Assembly: GCA_009760855.2 (NCBI GenBank)
Contig: WPIO01000282.1
Coordinates: 65,422 to 129,421, forward strand
Origin: Cristatella mucedo
Taxonomy: Eukaryota > Bryozoa > Phylactolaemata > Cristatellidae
DNA length: 64,000 bases
Reading direction: 5' to 3'
The stretch's first letter is position 1, and each line of letters starts with the position of its first letter. Shown piece by piece: positions 47,893 through 60,089 of this stretch. Position numbers and translations under genes: made by a program. The notes beneath the pieces are model-generated. The model did no database searches. It was not told where the DNA came from and saw nothing but the letters and a program-made list of their open reading frames with translations.

Positions 47893-48249
47893 CTAACCTT
47901 TAGATGTGTCATTCCAAATCCGGGCATATCTACTGGTCAACTGGCCCCGGCCCAACCGTATCACGTTACAGCTGTACCGGCCGACCAAACCTCGCCTTGG
48001 TTCACACTTATCGACAGTATGCCCCTTCCTTTTAGAGAAACGTACTTCGTATTTTTCCGAAAGCTTTTTCCTCCGCTCTTCGTCGAAGGAGAAAATTACT
48101 TCAGAAATAAATCCCTCCCAGCTAAAATCATGGCCCAATAGCCTGGCATCTACCACCACCACACCACTACCTGTCCCTGCGACCGATCGGCTAATACCGT
48201 TAGGATCTGGACCTTTAATGGCTAGCTTCTCCAGGTATAATCTCGGGTT
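47893..48249 (-). CDS. Unrecognised open frame, possible exon
   Basis: The minus strand is open for about 119 codons from an upstream stop at 48252-48250 to the stop at 47893. It includes KGPDPNGISRSVAGTGSGV, VVVDARLLGHDFSWEGF, ISEVIFSFDEERRKKLSEKY, and RFSKRKGHTVDKCEPRRG. The composition is balanced, with many D, E, K and R, as in a soluble protein. The overlapping plus frame (47906-48376) is rich in S, L, P and T, as antisense frames usually are. No methionine start lies near the upstream end, so it would be an internal or terminal exon, or a remnant of a mobile-element protein. I do not recognise a family. Confidence 0.3.
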   Translation of the reverse strand, partial: NPRLYLEKLAIKGPDPNGISRSVAGTGSGVVVVDARLLGHDFSWEGFISEVIFSFDEERRKKLSEKYEVRFSKRKGHTVDKCEPRRGLVGRYSCNVIRLGRGQLTSRYARIWNDTSKG

Positions 48250-49357
48250 TTATCCACCAACGCTTGGACGATGGAACGATGAATCTGCATTCCATCGACT
48301 CTCTGCCTCAAGCTTATGCATGATTGACTACTTGAGCATTTTGTTTTGTGGCAGAGAGCTAAATGAACGCAAGTAGATATTCCCAAAAGCAAAATTATTT
48401 CAATGGTCCAGATTTTCTCGATTACCATCTTTTCCTAAGCCCCCCTCCGATTGGACTGGAGCTTGCCATAAAAGTTGGCAATTTATAGGCAACTTATGTG
48501 TCTAAAAATAGCCAAAACTTCTTTAGACTCTTTTATAAATGATCGTTTTCCCAGAGCAGAGCCACGAGAAACGACCCCATCATAAAACCATTAATCCCCA
48601 CGAGCAAGAACCGTACAGTGAACCCGTGAGGGTTGCTTGTTTTGCCGGGCAAAGCTCACCAGTCGTGCCGAAGGTCGGAGAACTGACAAGCTTAGTGAAG
48701 GCTGCACAATCGCATGGTCAAATCGCTGCTACGACATCAATTACTAGGAGAGTACAGTTTTGCACAATGGTCCAAAGATAGAGAAGATCGAGAGAGCTCC
48801 AATGATGCTACAAGTTCGGCCGGCCCGTGCCCTTCTACAGGTGAAGGCAATAAAGGGGCGTTTTGCTTCGGCGAAAGCTCGTGGTAAAGTCGGAGTGCAT
48901 CGCCTGGTGAGTGAGTTAGTGGTGACACATTGAGAAGGCAAATATATGAGGCTGGTCTGAATTCTCGAGTTGCAGACCAAAAAACCTGTTCTCTTGAAAA
49001 GGAATTCTTTAAATTGGTTACAGTAGCATAAGGCTATACCTCATTTGACTGCTGAAGATTCGAGTAAAGCTGTATTGAGCGACACAAGCTAATTCGGGCT
49101 CTTTTCGAACTGCAAAAAAAGGATTTACGTGCGTCGGCGACCCAACCAAGCTTACTCAGCCGATGGCCTGCAGCCAACGGTCGAATTCTGGGAAAAAACT
49201 TCGTGTTGTGGTTTTTTGCTTCAGCGGAAATTGCGTCGGAGCCATTCATCGAATACAGGTCATTATGACCAACGACGTCGATTTAGACGAACTCCAAATG
49301 CATGACTCTCAAGCGAAATGGCACTTCGTGAGCCCAATTATATTCTCCAGCACTACA
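48250..49357. other. Unrecognised, several open frames
   Basis: Plus frames 48539-48781 (80 codons, charged) and 49163-49360 (NDVDLDELQMHDSQAKWHF) are open. The latter runs directly into the tail of the LINE at 49358. Neither is recognised. If real, they could be exons cut short by the insertion. Confidence 0.3.
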
Positions 49358-50712
49358 ATGATAATAATAATAATAAGAAGAATAATGCACTTGATAAAGC
49401 GCCCTCAGAGAACTTAATCTCTTTCTAGGCGCTTTACATTTGCTGCAAAGGGAAATGCAATTGAATGGTAAGTAAAATGATGCCTGAAAAACAAACAAAT
49501 GAGCAATATGGTTAGGGGTGACATGCACAGGGTCAGCATGCAAATGTGGTTAGTGGCAGCAGGCAGTGTCAGCACGCATAAGCACATCAAGGACGAATCA
49601 CAGGGACCCACTAAATGCTGTCCTAAATAGGTGTGTTTTATGTACCTTTTAAATGTGGTCAGGTCAGGGGATGTTCTGACACTGGTCGGAAGGGAGCTCC
49701 AGGCTTTGGGAGCAAATGAACTAAATGCACGGTCTCCAAACGATTTAAGGTTTGTACGAGGTATTTGTAGACTGCTGGATTCCGAAAAGCGGGTGGTACG
49801 ATGCTTGTCCTGATGGGGGAGTATATCGGAGAGATAGGCTGGAGCCGTAGAATGAAGGGACCCAAAAGTGAGTGACAAAACCGTGATTTCGGATTCTTTG
49901 CTTGACTGGTAGCCAGTGCGGGTCGGTGAGAAGTGGTGTGATGTGGCAACTGCGACGTTCACGACAGACAAGCCTAGATGCAGAGTTATACACCATCTGT
50001 AAGCATCTGATTGCACGTGCTGGTAGGTCAGCAAGCAGTGAGTTACAGCAGTCAAAACGGAATGTCACAAATGCATGACCAACTCGGACGTGGTATCCTT
50101 ATCTAAACAAGCCCGAATTTTAGCAATGTTGTGAAGCTGAAAATAGGCAGATTTGACTGTGGAGCTGATATGGTCGTCTAACAAGAGGTCGCTTTGGAAT
50201 ATGACACCTAGATTTCGAGCTGATTCAACAGCAGATATGCTGGCAGAGCCAATTTTGAGAGTCAGTCTTTCCAATCTCTGAATCACACTGGATTTGCCCA
50301 TAGCTAGTAAGTTAGTTTTATCATCATTAAGTTTTAAAAAATTTGCTGCCATCCATGTGCGGATGTCATCAATGCATGCAGCAAGTGAGTTGAGAGAATT
50401 TGAAGTGCTCAAAGGCTGGGAAGGATCAAAGCAAAGGTACAACTGAGTGTCATCCGCATAGAAGTGAAAGCCTAGATTGTGCTTGGCAATCACATCAGCA
50501 AGAGACAGAGTATAAACCGTGAAAAGAACCGGACCTAGCACGGAGCCCTGAGGTACTCCATATTTCAGAGGTACTTCAGATGATCTTTGTCCAGTCACGT
50601 CAATACTCTGGAGTCTCCCGCTGAGATAGGACCTGAATCACTGAAGAGCAGAGCCAGTAATGCCCAGGCGAGATGACTAGTGCTCTAGAAGAACTTTGTA
50701 ATCGCCCAACGA
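49358..50712 (-). mobile_element. 5'-truncated LINE keeping the YADD active site, minus strand
   Basis: AATAATAATAATAAGAAGAA tail, then the complete stem-loop. The 50598-50065 frame reads VPLKYGVPQGSVLGPVLF, then HNLGFHFYADDTQLYLCF with an intact YADD, FLKLNDDKTNLLAMGKSS and ARNLGVIFQSD. The post-palm half (50055-49414) is split by a frame change near 50065. It includes TNLKSFGDRAFSSFAPKAWS. The element stops near 50712 within the codons of VLLERL, so the first part of the reverse transcriptase and the endonuclease are missing. It is the best-kept palm domain of the common family here. Confidence 0.93.
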
Positions 50713-50805
50713 TCCTAAGCACACCCTAGCCAATGTTAGGAATTTTATATAACCATTTACAAGAATATGGTCACATTTAAGTTAATGTTGTGAAGCTAAT
50801 AATAA

Positions 50806-51600
50806 TAAAAATGATCATGCACTTGATAAAGCGCCCTCACAGAACTCAATCTCTCTCTAGGCGATTTGCATTTGCTGCATAGGAAACACGGACGAATTGT
50901 GAGTGGTATCATTCTTAGTAAACAACGTGAATAGCATGATTAGGTGTAACGTGTTCAGGGTCAGAATGCAAGTATTGTTAGTGGCAGCATGCACAGTGTC
51001 AGCATTCATAAGCACACGAAGAATGAATTACAGGGATCCACTAAATGCTGTCCTAAATGGGTGTGTTTTAAGTTCTTTTTAAATCTGGTCGCCAGGGGAT
51101 GTTATGACGCAGGTCGGAAGTGAGTTCCTGGCTTTGAGAGCATACCAACTAAATGCACAGTCTCCAAAGGATTTGAGGTTTGTACGAGGTATTGTTGAAC
51201 TGTTGGATTCCGAAAAGCGAATGGTATGATGTTTGGACAGGTTGGAGACTAAATCTGACAGATAAGCTGGAGCCAAAGAATGAAGTAAAATTTGAGTGAA
51301 TGACCGAACCTTGAAGTCGATCCGTTGCTTGACTTTTAGCCAGTGCAGGTCGCCAAGAAGTGATGAGGTGTGGCAACTGCGACACTCACGACCGACAAAC
51401 CTTGCTGCAGAGTTTGGCGAGCAAGGAGTTAGTTACAGAGGTCAAGGCAAGATGTCACGAATACATAGACCAGCCTAGAAGAGGAACAGTTATCTAAACA
51501 AGCCCGAATTTTAGCGATGTTATGTATCTGAAAGTAGGCTGACTTGATTGTGGAGCTGACGTGGTCGTCAAAGGAGAGGTCACTTTGGAGCATGGCACAC
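50806..51600 (-). mobile_element. LINE 3' half, minus strand, in inverted junction with the next piece
   Basis: AATAATAATAAAAATGATCA tail, stem-loop (AAGCGCCCTCACAGAACTCA), and the C-terminal segment with NLKSFGDCAFSWYALKARNS and LQSDLSFDDHVSSTIKSAYF in broken frames. The match ends at about 51600 after GGAGCATGGCACA and is followed at once by plus-strand LINE sequence. Confidence 0.85.
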
Positions 51601-53480
51601 TGTAAATTCCTCAAACTTAGTGGTCATCAAGCTTGTTGAAACCCCATCGGCCAGACTTAACGCTTGCCTTTGGAATCCTCACTCAATGTGCAATAAACCT
51701 CTAGTAATAAGCGACCTTATTTCTGAAAATGGTTTCGACCTGCTCGCCCTAACTGAAACTTAGCTGAAATCAATAAAGTGTCCGACAATTAAAGACGCTA
51801 CTCCAGCCGGTTTCTCGTTCTTTCACACCCCCAGATCAATCAAAACTGGAGGTGGAGTTGCTATTGTCGTAGGCTCGAAATTCAAGTTCTGGCCATTTGC
51901 AGTACCCTCGAAGCAGTCTTTTGATTCAATTGTCTTGGTGTCACCCGAAAACAAGCTACCAATAGTGGCAGTAGTCTATCGCCCACTAGGTACCAAATCC
52001 TCCTTTATCTCTGATTTCTCCGATCTCATTTCGATTCTGTGTGCAAGAAATTTATCCTTCCTCGTTACGGGTTATTTCAACGTTCACTTTGATAACCTAT
52101 CTGACGCTTTCAGCACCGAATTTTGAGCATTGACTGACTCATTGTCTCTTGTTGCTCATGTGCACGGCCCTACCCACATCAATGGTCACACACTCGACCA
52201 GATTTTCTCATACAACTGCACTTTGTCATCACCAAATATTACCAAGTCCTGCTTATCTGACCACATGCGGATCTCATTAAATCTACAGTGTGTACCCACA
52301 TCCTGCTCTAAAATAACCTGTGAATCGCTAAACCCTAAGACCCTTGGCATCGATGCTGTCCGTGCGAGAATATCTGCTTCACCTCTGCTGCTTAATCCTC
52401 CCTCCGATCTGTCATCATTGGTAGATAGCTACAACACGACACTAGCTGACACGCTCGACGAGTTTGCACCTCTGACTTTGCGCACTGTGAGCCCCCGCCC
52501 AGACGGCCTATGGTTTACCACAGACATTAAACTAGCCAAGTCTACTAACGGAAAGCTTGAAAAAGCATACAAAAGATCCGGACTAACTGTCCATTGACAG
52601 GCATATGAAGACTACCATAGGTCGTACCAATCGATCCTAGCAAAGGCCAAGTCTAGCTTCTATAGAAACATTGTGGCATCACAGATGCACAATCGAAAAT
52701 GCTGATGTCGACAGTAAATTATCTCCTCAACCGTTCCCAGATTAGCTCCTTACCTGATGAACTTAGTGATGATCTAGCCGATCGCTTCTCTCGATTCTTT
52801 GTGCAGAAGATAGACAAGATCAGGTAATCCATCCCTGCGATGACAACCTCCCCACTAGAATGCTGTTCCTCCGTTCCTGGTTGCACCTCAATGTCTGCAT
52901 TTAAGCAGGTCACTAGTGATCTAGTCCTAGAGTTCGTATCTCAATGAAAGAAGACAACAAGTCCTCTGGACCCTGTTCCCACTGTCCTGCTCCGACGTTG
53001 CATTGATCTGCTGCTGCCATGCATAGCTAACATCATTAATATGTCATTAGCCTAAGGTCATGTCCCAGTATCTTTCAAAAAAGCTGTAGTCAGGCCACTT
53101 CTCAAGAAAGCTACACTAGACCAAGACAACATAAGCAACTACCGCCCAGTTTCCCTTGTACCATTCCTATCAAAGACACTGGAACGGGTCGTGGCGGACC
53201 AGCTGAACTCGTATATCGAAACCTCACACCTTGCTAGTAAGTTCCAGTCTGGCTTTAGAGCTAATCACTCCACAGAGTCAGCATTGCTTAGGGTATACAA
53301 CGACCTACTTAGAAGTGCAGACATGGGTAGAGTGTCTCTTCCTATTTTGCCTGATCTTTCAGCAGCTTTTGACACCATCGATCACAAAGTTCTGCTAGAG
53401 CGCCTCTCATCTCGCCTGGGCATCACTGGCACTGCTCTGCAGTGGTTCATGTCCTTTATCGGAACCTGGGTGCAGTGATG
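51601..53480 (+). mobile_element. LINE 5' half (endonuclease and start of reverse transcriptase), plus strand
   Basis: An APE-type endonuclease is readable from about 51670 (WNPHSMCNKP). LLALTET is followed by a TAG at 51761-51763, where W is expected, then AGFSFFHTPRSIKTGGGVA, IVAVVYRPLGTKSSFISDFS, TGYFNVHFD and TLDQIFSYN. LSDHMRISLNL carries the catalytic SDH. The usual GDFN is GYFN here (Tyr codon 52073-52075), so a catalytic Asp is lost. Stops also occur at 52127. The reverse transcriptase begins near 53080, and 53191-53478 includes [40 protein letters not shown] and [10 protein letters not shown]. It ends abruptly at 53480 against the duplicated block. Confidence 0.92.
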
Positions 53481-53484
53481 CCGC

Positions 53485-54690
53485 AAGTCTGACCATCCTG
53501 AAAGGATGACAAAAATGTCAGCCTATTTTATAGCAGATAGGAAAGGACCTGAGGCTAAGTACCTATTAATTGGAATCTGCATGCATTGATGTCGCAAATC
53601 TGACAATCCCACAAGGATGATAGAACAACGAAATTCCAGCAGCATCACAGTCTTTATTGACACGGAGATGAACGTCACGATAACATAGCTCTCGTCATTG
53701 TACAATGGGTGCTTCAATGTTGCATACAGAATCAGGGCATATCACTTCTGAATTATCAATGACGTAGCTGTTTAAAGAAGAAAGTGACTAAGTCATCTGA
53801 AGGATCAGTAAGTAAGGAGCTCACTTTGGAGGTGTTAAGGGGACGATTTATGATAGACATCGACACTTTTTGATTTCGGATGTGTGATTCAGGAAAATTT
53901 TCGTAATAGGTAGATTTGGCGTTTGCTAGGAACGACGGTCATGTCCAAAACTAGTAGTCTCCGTACTCCTGACGTTTCAAGGTCCGTACTGATGGTTTAC
54001 ATTCTTAACCCAGGTTGAGGTTAGAACACGTGGCTAGTTTCGCGTTTGCAGACACCCTAGACCTTCAGGGCAAGGACGCACATTACGTTTAGTCAGCGAT
54101 GCAAACTTTTAGATCAGGTTAGAAAGCGTAGTGCTATAGTATTCGACCGACGACTAAAAGTATTATTAGAAGTTGTGGGTCGTTAGCGATTGAGATATTT
54201 TAGCGACACAAGCATTTTTCCGTTCTTATGGTGTCCACTGTAGATTTTTGGTGGTAGTGAGGGTTCCCACGGTTGTAAAAAGAGATCTGAAGATGTTCTG
54301 ATGAACCGAATTATACCATTACAGGTATTGATAGCAGACGAAGGTGTGCGAATACTGACCAAGTTTGGGACCGTTGTTGAGAGTGGGATCTCGCAAGCTA
54401 GCATGTACAAAGAAAGTTGGTGTATGAAACTCCCCACACAAGCTTTCAGTTTAGCTGTTAGAATAGACATTGGAATCATGTAGAAATAGAAAAGACAGAG
54501 TATTGCAATCGGAATCAACGTAAGTTCAGAACGGTCTCTGATAAATGAGAACTCAGTGCCTGGTCGGTGATACAGTATTGCTACGGCTGGCAGCCGCTTG
54601 GTGCCGGCTCTATCAAAAGCAAGTGATTCCAGGGACTGCAGTCGGTTTGAAATTTGTATCCGTGCGACGCCTTTCATGTCCCAATTTCAA
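53485..54690 (-). mobile_element. Older LINE, endonuclease and linker, minus strand
   Basis: GGACCTGAGGCTAAGTACCT (53544) and the GTTAAGGGGACGATTTATGA linker (53836) match the LINE at 61016-64000 in order. The minus frame 54677-54183 reads LPAVAILYHRPGTEFSFIRD, equivalent to LPIVAVVYRPLGTKSSFISD of the plus copy at 51601. The GDFN segment is degraded to YFYMIPMSI. This is an old copy, shared with the duplicate at 2570. Confidence 0.75.
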
Positions 54691-56065
54691 ACCACTCCTG
54701 TTCTTAGTGACACACAAAGTGAGGTTCTATGTTGCCACCTCTGGCGTCTCATTAATATTTTAAACCATACACCGATCAAAGGGAATATTTTATAGTTGCA
54801 TAGATAAATACTCCAAAATGCAGGCAATTCGTCATCAGTCTACCACTATAGCAGCTATCTGCTCCTGTTTAAAACTATTGGCTTTTAGCCTTTTTACCAC
54901 TCACGTGGGATGATCCAAACATACACTGGTAGTATTCCTGGTAATACTGCCGCTTGTATGTCTGGACATAGCAAAACAAAATCCAAAAGCTGTTTTTCAT
55001 GATTGGGGCACATGTCCAATATCGGCAGCGATTTGCTTCTGAAACGTGTGTACTGAACTATAACTTGTGACTTTTCAGTATATTTTGTAGTGTCCCTGGA
55101 GGTATCCAGTTTTAGAAAAACCATTAGCAAGCTGTGTAGTACTATCTATTAGCAGAACATAATCATTTTGAAAAAGCTATCATCAGCCAGACGTAAAGGA
55201 CATCATAACATTTGTTTTACTATCATATCAATGTTACCGGCGTGCATCAATGGAATGAAATGCAATATGTGTTGCAATATAGGACAGCCTCATCTGCTTC
55301 CTTTCAATACATCTACAGTGTAGTTTAAATGTGCCGTTTGGTTATTCATAACATACACGTTTTGAAGCTAGCAACACCATGCAGAAGATGAGTACACAAA
55401 GTGACCGATGGTAGTAAAAAACAGATGAGCTGATGAACATTTGTTCAGCTCTGTATGCTATTCTCGGTTCAATCATGTAGTTCCAAGTTCATTCTTATTG
55501 TTGATCTCCGTCACTCATGCCACTGTCTGCAAATTTGTTTGAATCGCTAGCAGCTAGCAAACTAATCGAGCCAAAAAAAACTGAGTAGTATTATTACAAA
55601 AAGTATGGGGACTTTTAGCTACATACAATTGAAAGGAATAAACATAAAGAATGCACACGTGCATGTTGAATCCTGGAAGTCAACCTGCTCTTTCATCGGA
55701 AACGTATGCTGTTTCGGCTGGTAAGTTCCTCGTTTTGCTGCCAATCTATGTTTTCCCCATAAAGGCGAGAATAACTGTTACGTGACCAAAAAATTGGCCC
55801 ACTGCTACCATACATGACTGAAACGTAATCGAGTGGAAAGGTCGCCTTGGCTATGGTAGCGATGGTTTACAGGAATGGAAGACTGAAATTGTAGGCTGCT
55901 TTAAAGCTGTTAATATTTGCATTTAAGATAAGTCAAATGTTGTGCGTCACAGCTCAGTTTACAGGAGCCCTTTTCGCCACATCAATTGCCGAGAAACTTT
56001 ACGACTTTTTCGGGTAAGATTTCGATCATGCAACTTCATATATCTGCTAATCAGAGTAGAGAGAG

Positions 56066-56099
<34 letters not shown>

Positions 56100-56150
56100 A
56101 TATACATATACATATTAATTTTAACTGCAGTGTATTTCGTTGCGACCTGA
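53485..56150 (+). repeat. Duplicated block, direct copy of 2570-4745
   Basis: See 2570-4745. The part after the LINE (54700-56150) has no recognised gene. It contains a TA microsatellite at 56063-56095 that the left copy lacks. Confidence 0.85.
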
Positions 56151-56299
56151 ATATGTTCCCAGTAAAGAAAAATCCATGTTCACGACTGGATACTATGCTA
56201 TTAATTTCGGGTCATTGTTCTTTCTCCTTTTCAAAAAGCTTTGAGTCAGTCCAGTACCTGAGAAAACAACTAGAACAAATGAATTTAACATGCTTCAGC

Positions 56300-56900
56300 T
56301 CAACATACCTCCTTATCTTCCCATAGAAGACAGTGGCACCAGAAAACTGACTTGCGATTATCTGTGCCTAAAAAGATCCCCGTTGAATTTGCTCGAACAT
56401 CTAGGTGCCAGGTTCCAAGGTGACCTTTCATCCGACAAGCAGATCTAGTCGGCTGCCAAGTCCTTCTACTTTTACCTACTTAACTTTGCTAAGATTTGGG
56501 CTTCCTATGACAGGGGCACTACATGCAAATAAATTCGTGCCACAACGACATCCATCTAGAATCAGGTAACCCACTGTTACCCCGACTACCAGCCTGTCTA
56601 GTCACACGTCTAGAGTAGTTGCAAAACTCTGCAGCTGGTGTTTCTGTCGAGAGATTCACAGTTGCGAGGTAACACAACTATTCACCGACCTCCACTGACT
56701 CTCAGCCAAGCAAAGCATCGACTTCAAGGTTCTACACCTCGCTTTCAGCACCATTTATTTTTCCACTCCATACTACCTGCGAGAACCACTCTGCCACGAG
56801 TCGTACTTGCCGCTTTTCCGAATGTACTTGGGGTGCTTCAGAAGACGTGTGGATTATGTATTGTGGCCGACTGAAGCATTTTAGGATGTAATGCAAACTA
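56300..56900 (+). mobile_element. Decayed LINE fragment, plus strand
   Basis: 56450-56520 reads as AAKSFYFYLLNFAKIWASYD, against VKSAYFQLHNIAKIRACLD. GCAAAACTCTGCAGCTGGTG (56621) encodes the QNSAA region, and GCCAAGCAAAGCATCGACTT (56703) the KQRIDF region. Frames are broken. The same relic is present in the inverted duplicate at 8690-9440. Confidence 0.7.
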
Positions 56901-57104
56901 GAGTAGTAGTCGATTGCACATTTCAGCGGAAATCGCATTAAGAACCGTTAGGTTTAGGCTATATGGAAAGAATATCAATTGTGTCTTGCTGATACGGGCT
57001 AGCTGTTCTCTAGGCGAACACTGCAAATGCAAACCCATTCATGTCACACGTTCACATTAAAAGCCTGTCCGACGCATTGAATGAAGTATATTATTATCAG
57101 CACT

Positions 57105-58288
57105 TCAGCAGGTCTGAGATTCAATGCATTTCTGACAAACGAATTTCAGAGAGGACAAATTGTCAATCCATGCGTACGTAGGGCTAGAGTACATTTCAAC
57201 CCAGTACTCACCAGTGCCCTTAGCATTGTTCGGTTCGCCTTGTGCCCAGTTGCTGTACTGATACCGTAGCGATCTAAGTACCTTGCAGCCACATTCCCAT
57301 CTCCACCAGTTTAGAAGGGGGTTATCAGCGACTCGGTTGTTCGTCAAGCCGATCCAAACGGGTAATACCTGGAATCCTACAACACAGGAACTTTACATGG
57401 GATATCCAAACGACGGGTGGCAAAGTGTCATCTTCGGCATTCGTCTCTAAAATAGGAGGCCGTCAACGATTTTCTACACTGTGCAGATTACATGTCTATA
57501 GCCACGAAACAAGAACTGGAAAAATAATATTTCGTTGACCATTCAGGGCCGTTTACCTGCATGAGTTCCGAAAAAATCTGCTATCTCATTCTGCTGCAGC
57601 TGGCTATCAATTCTGGCCAAAGTCAAGCCTGGTTTTTTGCACTGGCTCTGTGCTTCCTCGTAAGTGGACAAAGTATTAAAGAAGTGAAATGATGTAGATC
57701 TTATTGAACCACCTTCTTCTGCTGCTGAAAAAAAAATGAGGTCTGTTAAACACATTTTCCACTTTGGAGATTCATAATTTGCACATCGAGACTGGGCTAA
57801 TCTTTTTTACGATATCTGCAAGCTGACGATAGTTCAAGCAATGGTATTTACCATGGCCAAAACAATGAAGCCTTTTCAAGGTTTATCGTGTTTCAAATCT
57901 AATAGAAAAACCAGAGCCTGATCTCACACGTGCGTATGGGCCAACATAAGCTAACAATTCTGATTGCATGCAAACTTTAAGCAGCGACAAGCATGTTCTC
58001 TAATACTTTGGGTAGTGTCGTTATACTTGTGGGCGATAAATACGATGTTCGTGGCTGCCAACTAATCGGGTTGCTACCGATCGTTACATTGCTCTATAAT
58101 ACTATAGAATCTAGATTTGTGTAAGATTTTTAGGCTACCAATATAGGCGCTTTTACATTGTTGGCAGCAGCTCTGGAAGTTCGCTTACACCGGCAAACAG
58201 GGCTTAGCAGTTGCAGACAATTTTCAAAGGGATCTCTGTAGCCGTTGTGAACTTGGACCTGGCTCAGGCGGTCATCTGAACGTTGCTC
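57105..58288 (-). CDS. C-type lectin-domain protein, three 3' exons
   Basis: Three minus-strand exons join in phase 1. They are 58288-58189 (acceptor CTGCAG; reads EQRSDDRLSQVQVHNGYRD; donor GTAAGC), 57724-57557 (acceptor TTTTTCAG; STYEEAQSQCKKPGLTLARI; donor GTAAAC) and 57376-57105 (acceptor TTGTAG; FQVLPVWIGLTNNRVAD; stop TGA). The last two form a C-type lectin-like fold with the WIGL core, the EPN triplet of mannose-type sugar binding (WAQGEPNN), and FVCQK at the end. The inner cysteine pair of the fold is missing on both sides: the usual C-V-E-M is WVEM, and WNDxxC is WIDNLSS. The outer cysteines (SQC, FVC) remain. The start codon and any signal peptide must lie further upstream and were not found. 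The product is probably secreted or membrane-tethered, but binding activity is uncertain. Confidence 0.75.
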
Positions 58289-58430
58289 CTGCAGACACAA
58301 AGAATCAATAAATTACGAGAAATCACACCAGCTACTCAAGGATATGACAACTCGTCAGAATTAGGAGTGACTTTCTAGTTTCAACTTACATTCAGTCATT
58401 TGCAGGTGGATTGGATAATATTTGACTTCG

Positions 58431-58865
58431 GAGAGGTGCAGAAGCAGTCATTCTCATGGGATAGACCTAAGGAGGCGAGCCAAAGGAAGTTCCCCCATAG
58501 ATTCTCAACTTTCCGCGACCCTAATTGTAGCAAGCTTTAAGTACGAACGTAAACCCTAATTAGGCACCAGCAGTGATCATCTTAATATTCGTACGGAGCT
58601 TAATAGGTGAGCCGCCGAATCCGTTGCATGTCGACAAGAGGCTTGTTAGGCTCGACTGTCAGCCTTTGGTGAATTATGACAAGTTTAATATATACGTGAA
58701 TGAATTTACTCATCGAATAAATTTCGTCAATTTAAATTTAAGTCATTTAAAGGCAATGAGAGAGCTTAAACTGAGCCGTTAACGTACCTCCGTTCTAAAA
58801 AATGGCTGATGGGGATGTAGTTACTATTTCGGCGACGAAATATCTCTAATTTGACTAGCCAAAGA
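58431..58865. other. No recognised gene
   Basis: A plus frame of 69 codons at 58573-58782 (NFVNLNLSHLKAMRELKLS) is open but unrecognised. An upstream exon of the lectin gene could lie here; I could not place one. Confidence 0.35.
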
Positions 58866-60089
58866 TAATAGTAATAATAAAAATGCACTTGATAAATTGC
58901 CCTCAGAGATTCAATTTCTTTCTAGGAGCTTCACGTTTGCTGCAAATGGAAGCGCGATTGAATCGGAGTAATATCATGTTTGATTAGCATGAATAACATT
59001 GTTCGGGGTGATATGCACGAGGTCAGCATGCAAATGTGATTAGTGGCAGCATGCACGGTGTCAGCATGCATAAGCACTTCCAACACGAATCACAGGGACC
59101 CAATAAGTTCTGTCCTAAATAGGTGTGTTTTTAAGTTCTTTTTAAATTCAGTCTAGTCAGGGAATGTTCTGACGCAAGTATTGAGGAAGTTTTAGGCTTT
59201 TGGAGCATACGAACTAAATGCACGGTCTCCAAAGGATTTGAGGTTTGTACGACGTATTGGGAGACTGGTGGATTCCGTAAAGCCGGTAGTACGATGCTTG
59301 GCCTGGTGGGGAGTAGATCTGAGAGATAGGCTCGAGCCAAAGAATAAAGTGAGCTAAAAGTGAGCGACAAATACTTGAATTCGAGCCGTCGCTTGACTGG
59401 TAGCCAGTGCAGGTCGGCGAGAAGTGGTTTCATGTTGCAACTGCAATGCTAACGACAGACAAGCCTAGCTGCTGAGTTTTGCACAAGCTGTAATCGCCTG
59501 ATTGCACATGCTGGTAGGCCAGCAAGCAGTGAGTTACAAAAGTCAAGACGGGACGTCACGAATGCATGGACCAACTCAGACGTGGTATCCTTATTTAAAC
59601 AAGCCCGAATTTTAGCAATGTTATGAAGATGAAAGTAGGCAGATTTGACTATGGAGCTGATGTGGTCGTGTAACGAGAGGTCACTTTGGTACATGACGCC
59701 TAGATTTTGAGCTGATTCAACTGGAGATATGCTTGCAGAACCAATGAGGAGCATCAGCCATTCTAATCTCTGAATCACACTGGCTTTGCCCATAACTACT
59801 AAAGTAGTTCTATCATCGTTTAGTTTTAAAAAGTTTACTGCTATCCAGGCGCGGATGTAATCAATACATGCAGCAAGTGACTTGAGAGAATTCGAGGTGC
59901 TCGAAGGCTGGGAAGGATCAAAGCAAAGGAATAACTAAGTGTAATCCACATAAAAGTGAAAGCCTTGGTCCAGCGGTTAAGGTGCTTGCCCCGACCAAGG
60001 TGTGACTGAGGTCGCGGGCTCGAGCCCCGAGGCATATGTGAAGCACCTGAATAGAGATTAAGTTCTCTTAGGACGCTATATAAATCAAT

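Larger units (their letters stand above)
55260..58430 (-). repeat. Duplicated block, inverted copy of 7150-10390
   Basis: See 7150-10390. This copy includes the C-type lectin gene with open exons, a LINE relic, and the end of the direct block. Confidence 0.85.

Noticed and set aside
47906-48376. Plus frame of 156 codons
   Set aside because: Its composition is typical of an antisense shadow of the minus frame at 47893-48249, which looks more protein-like.
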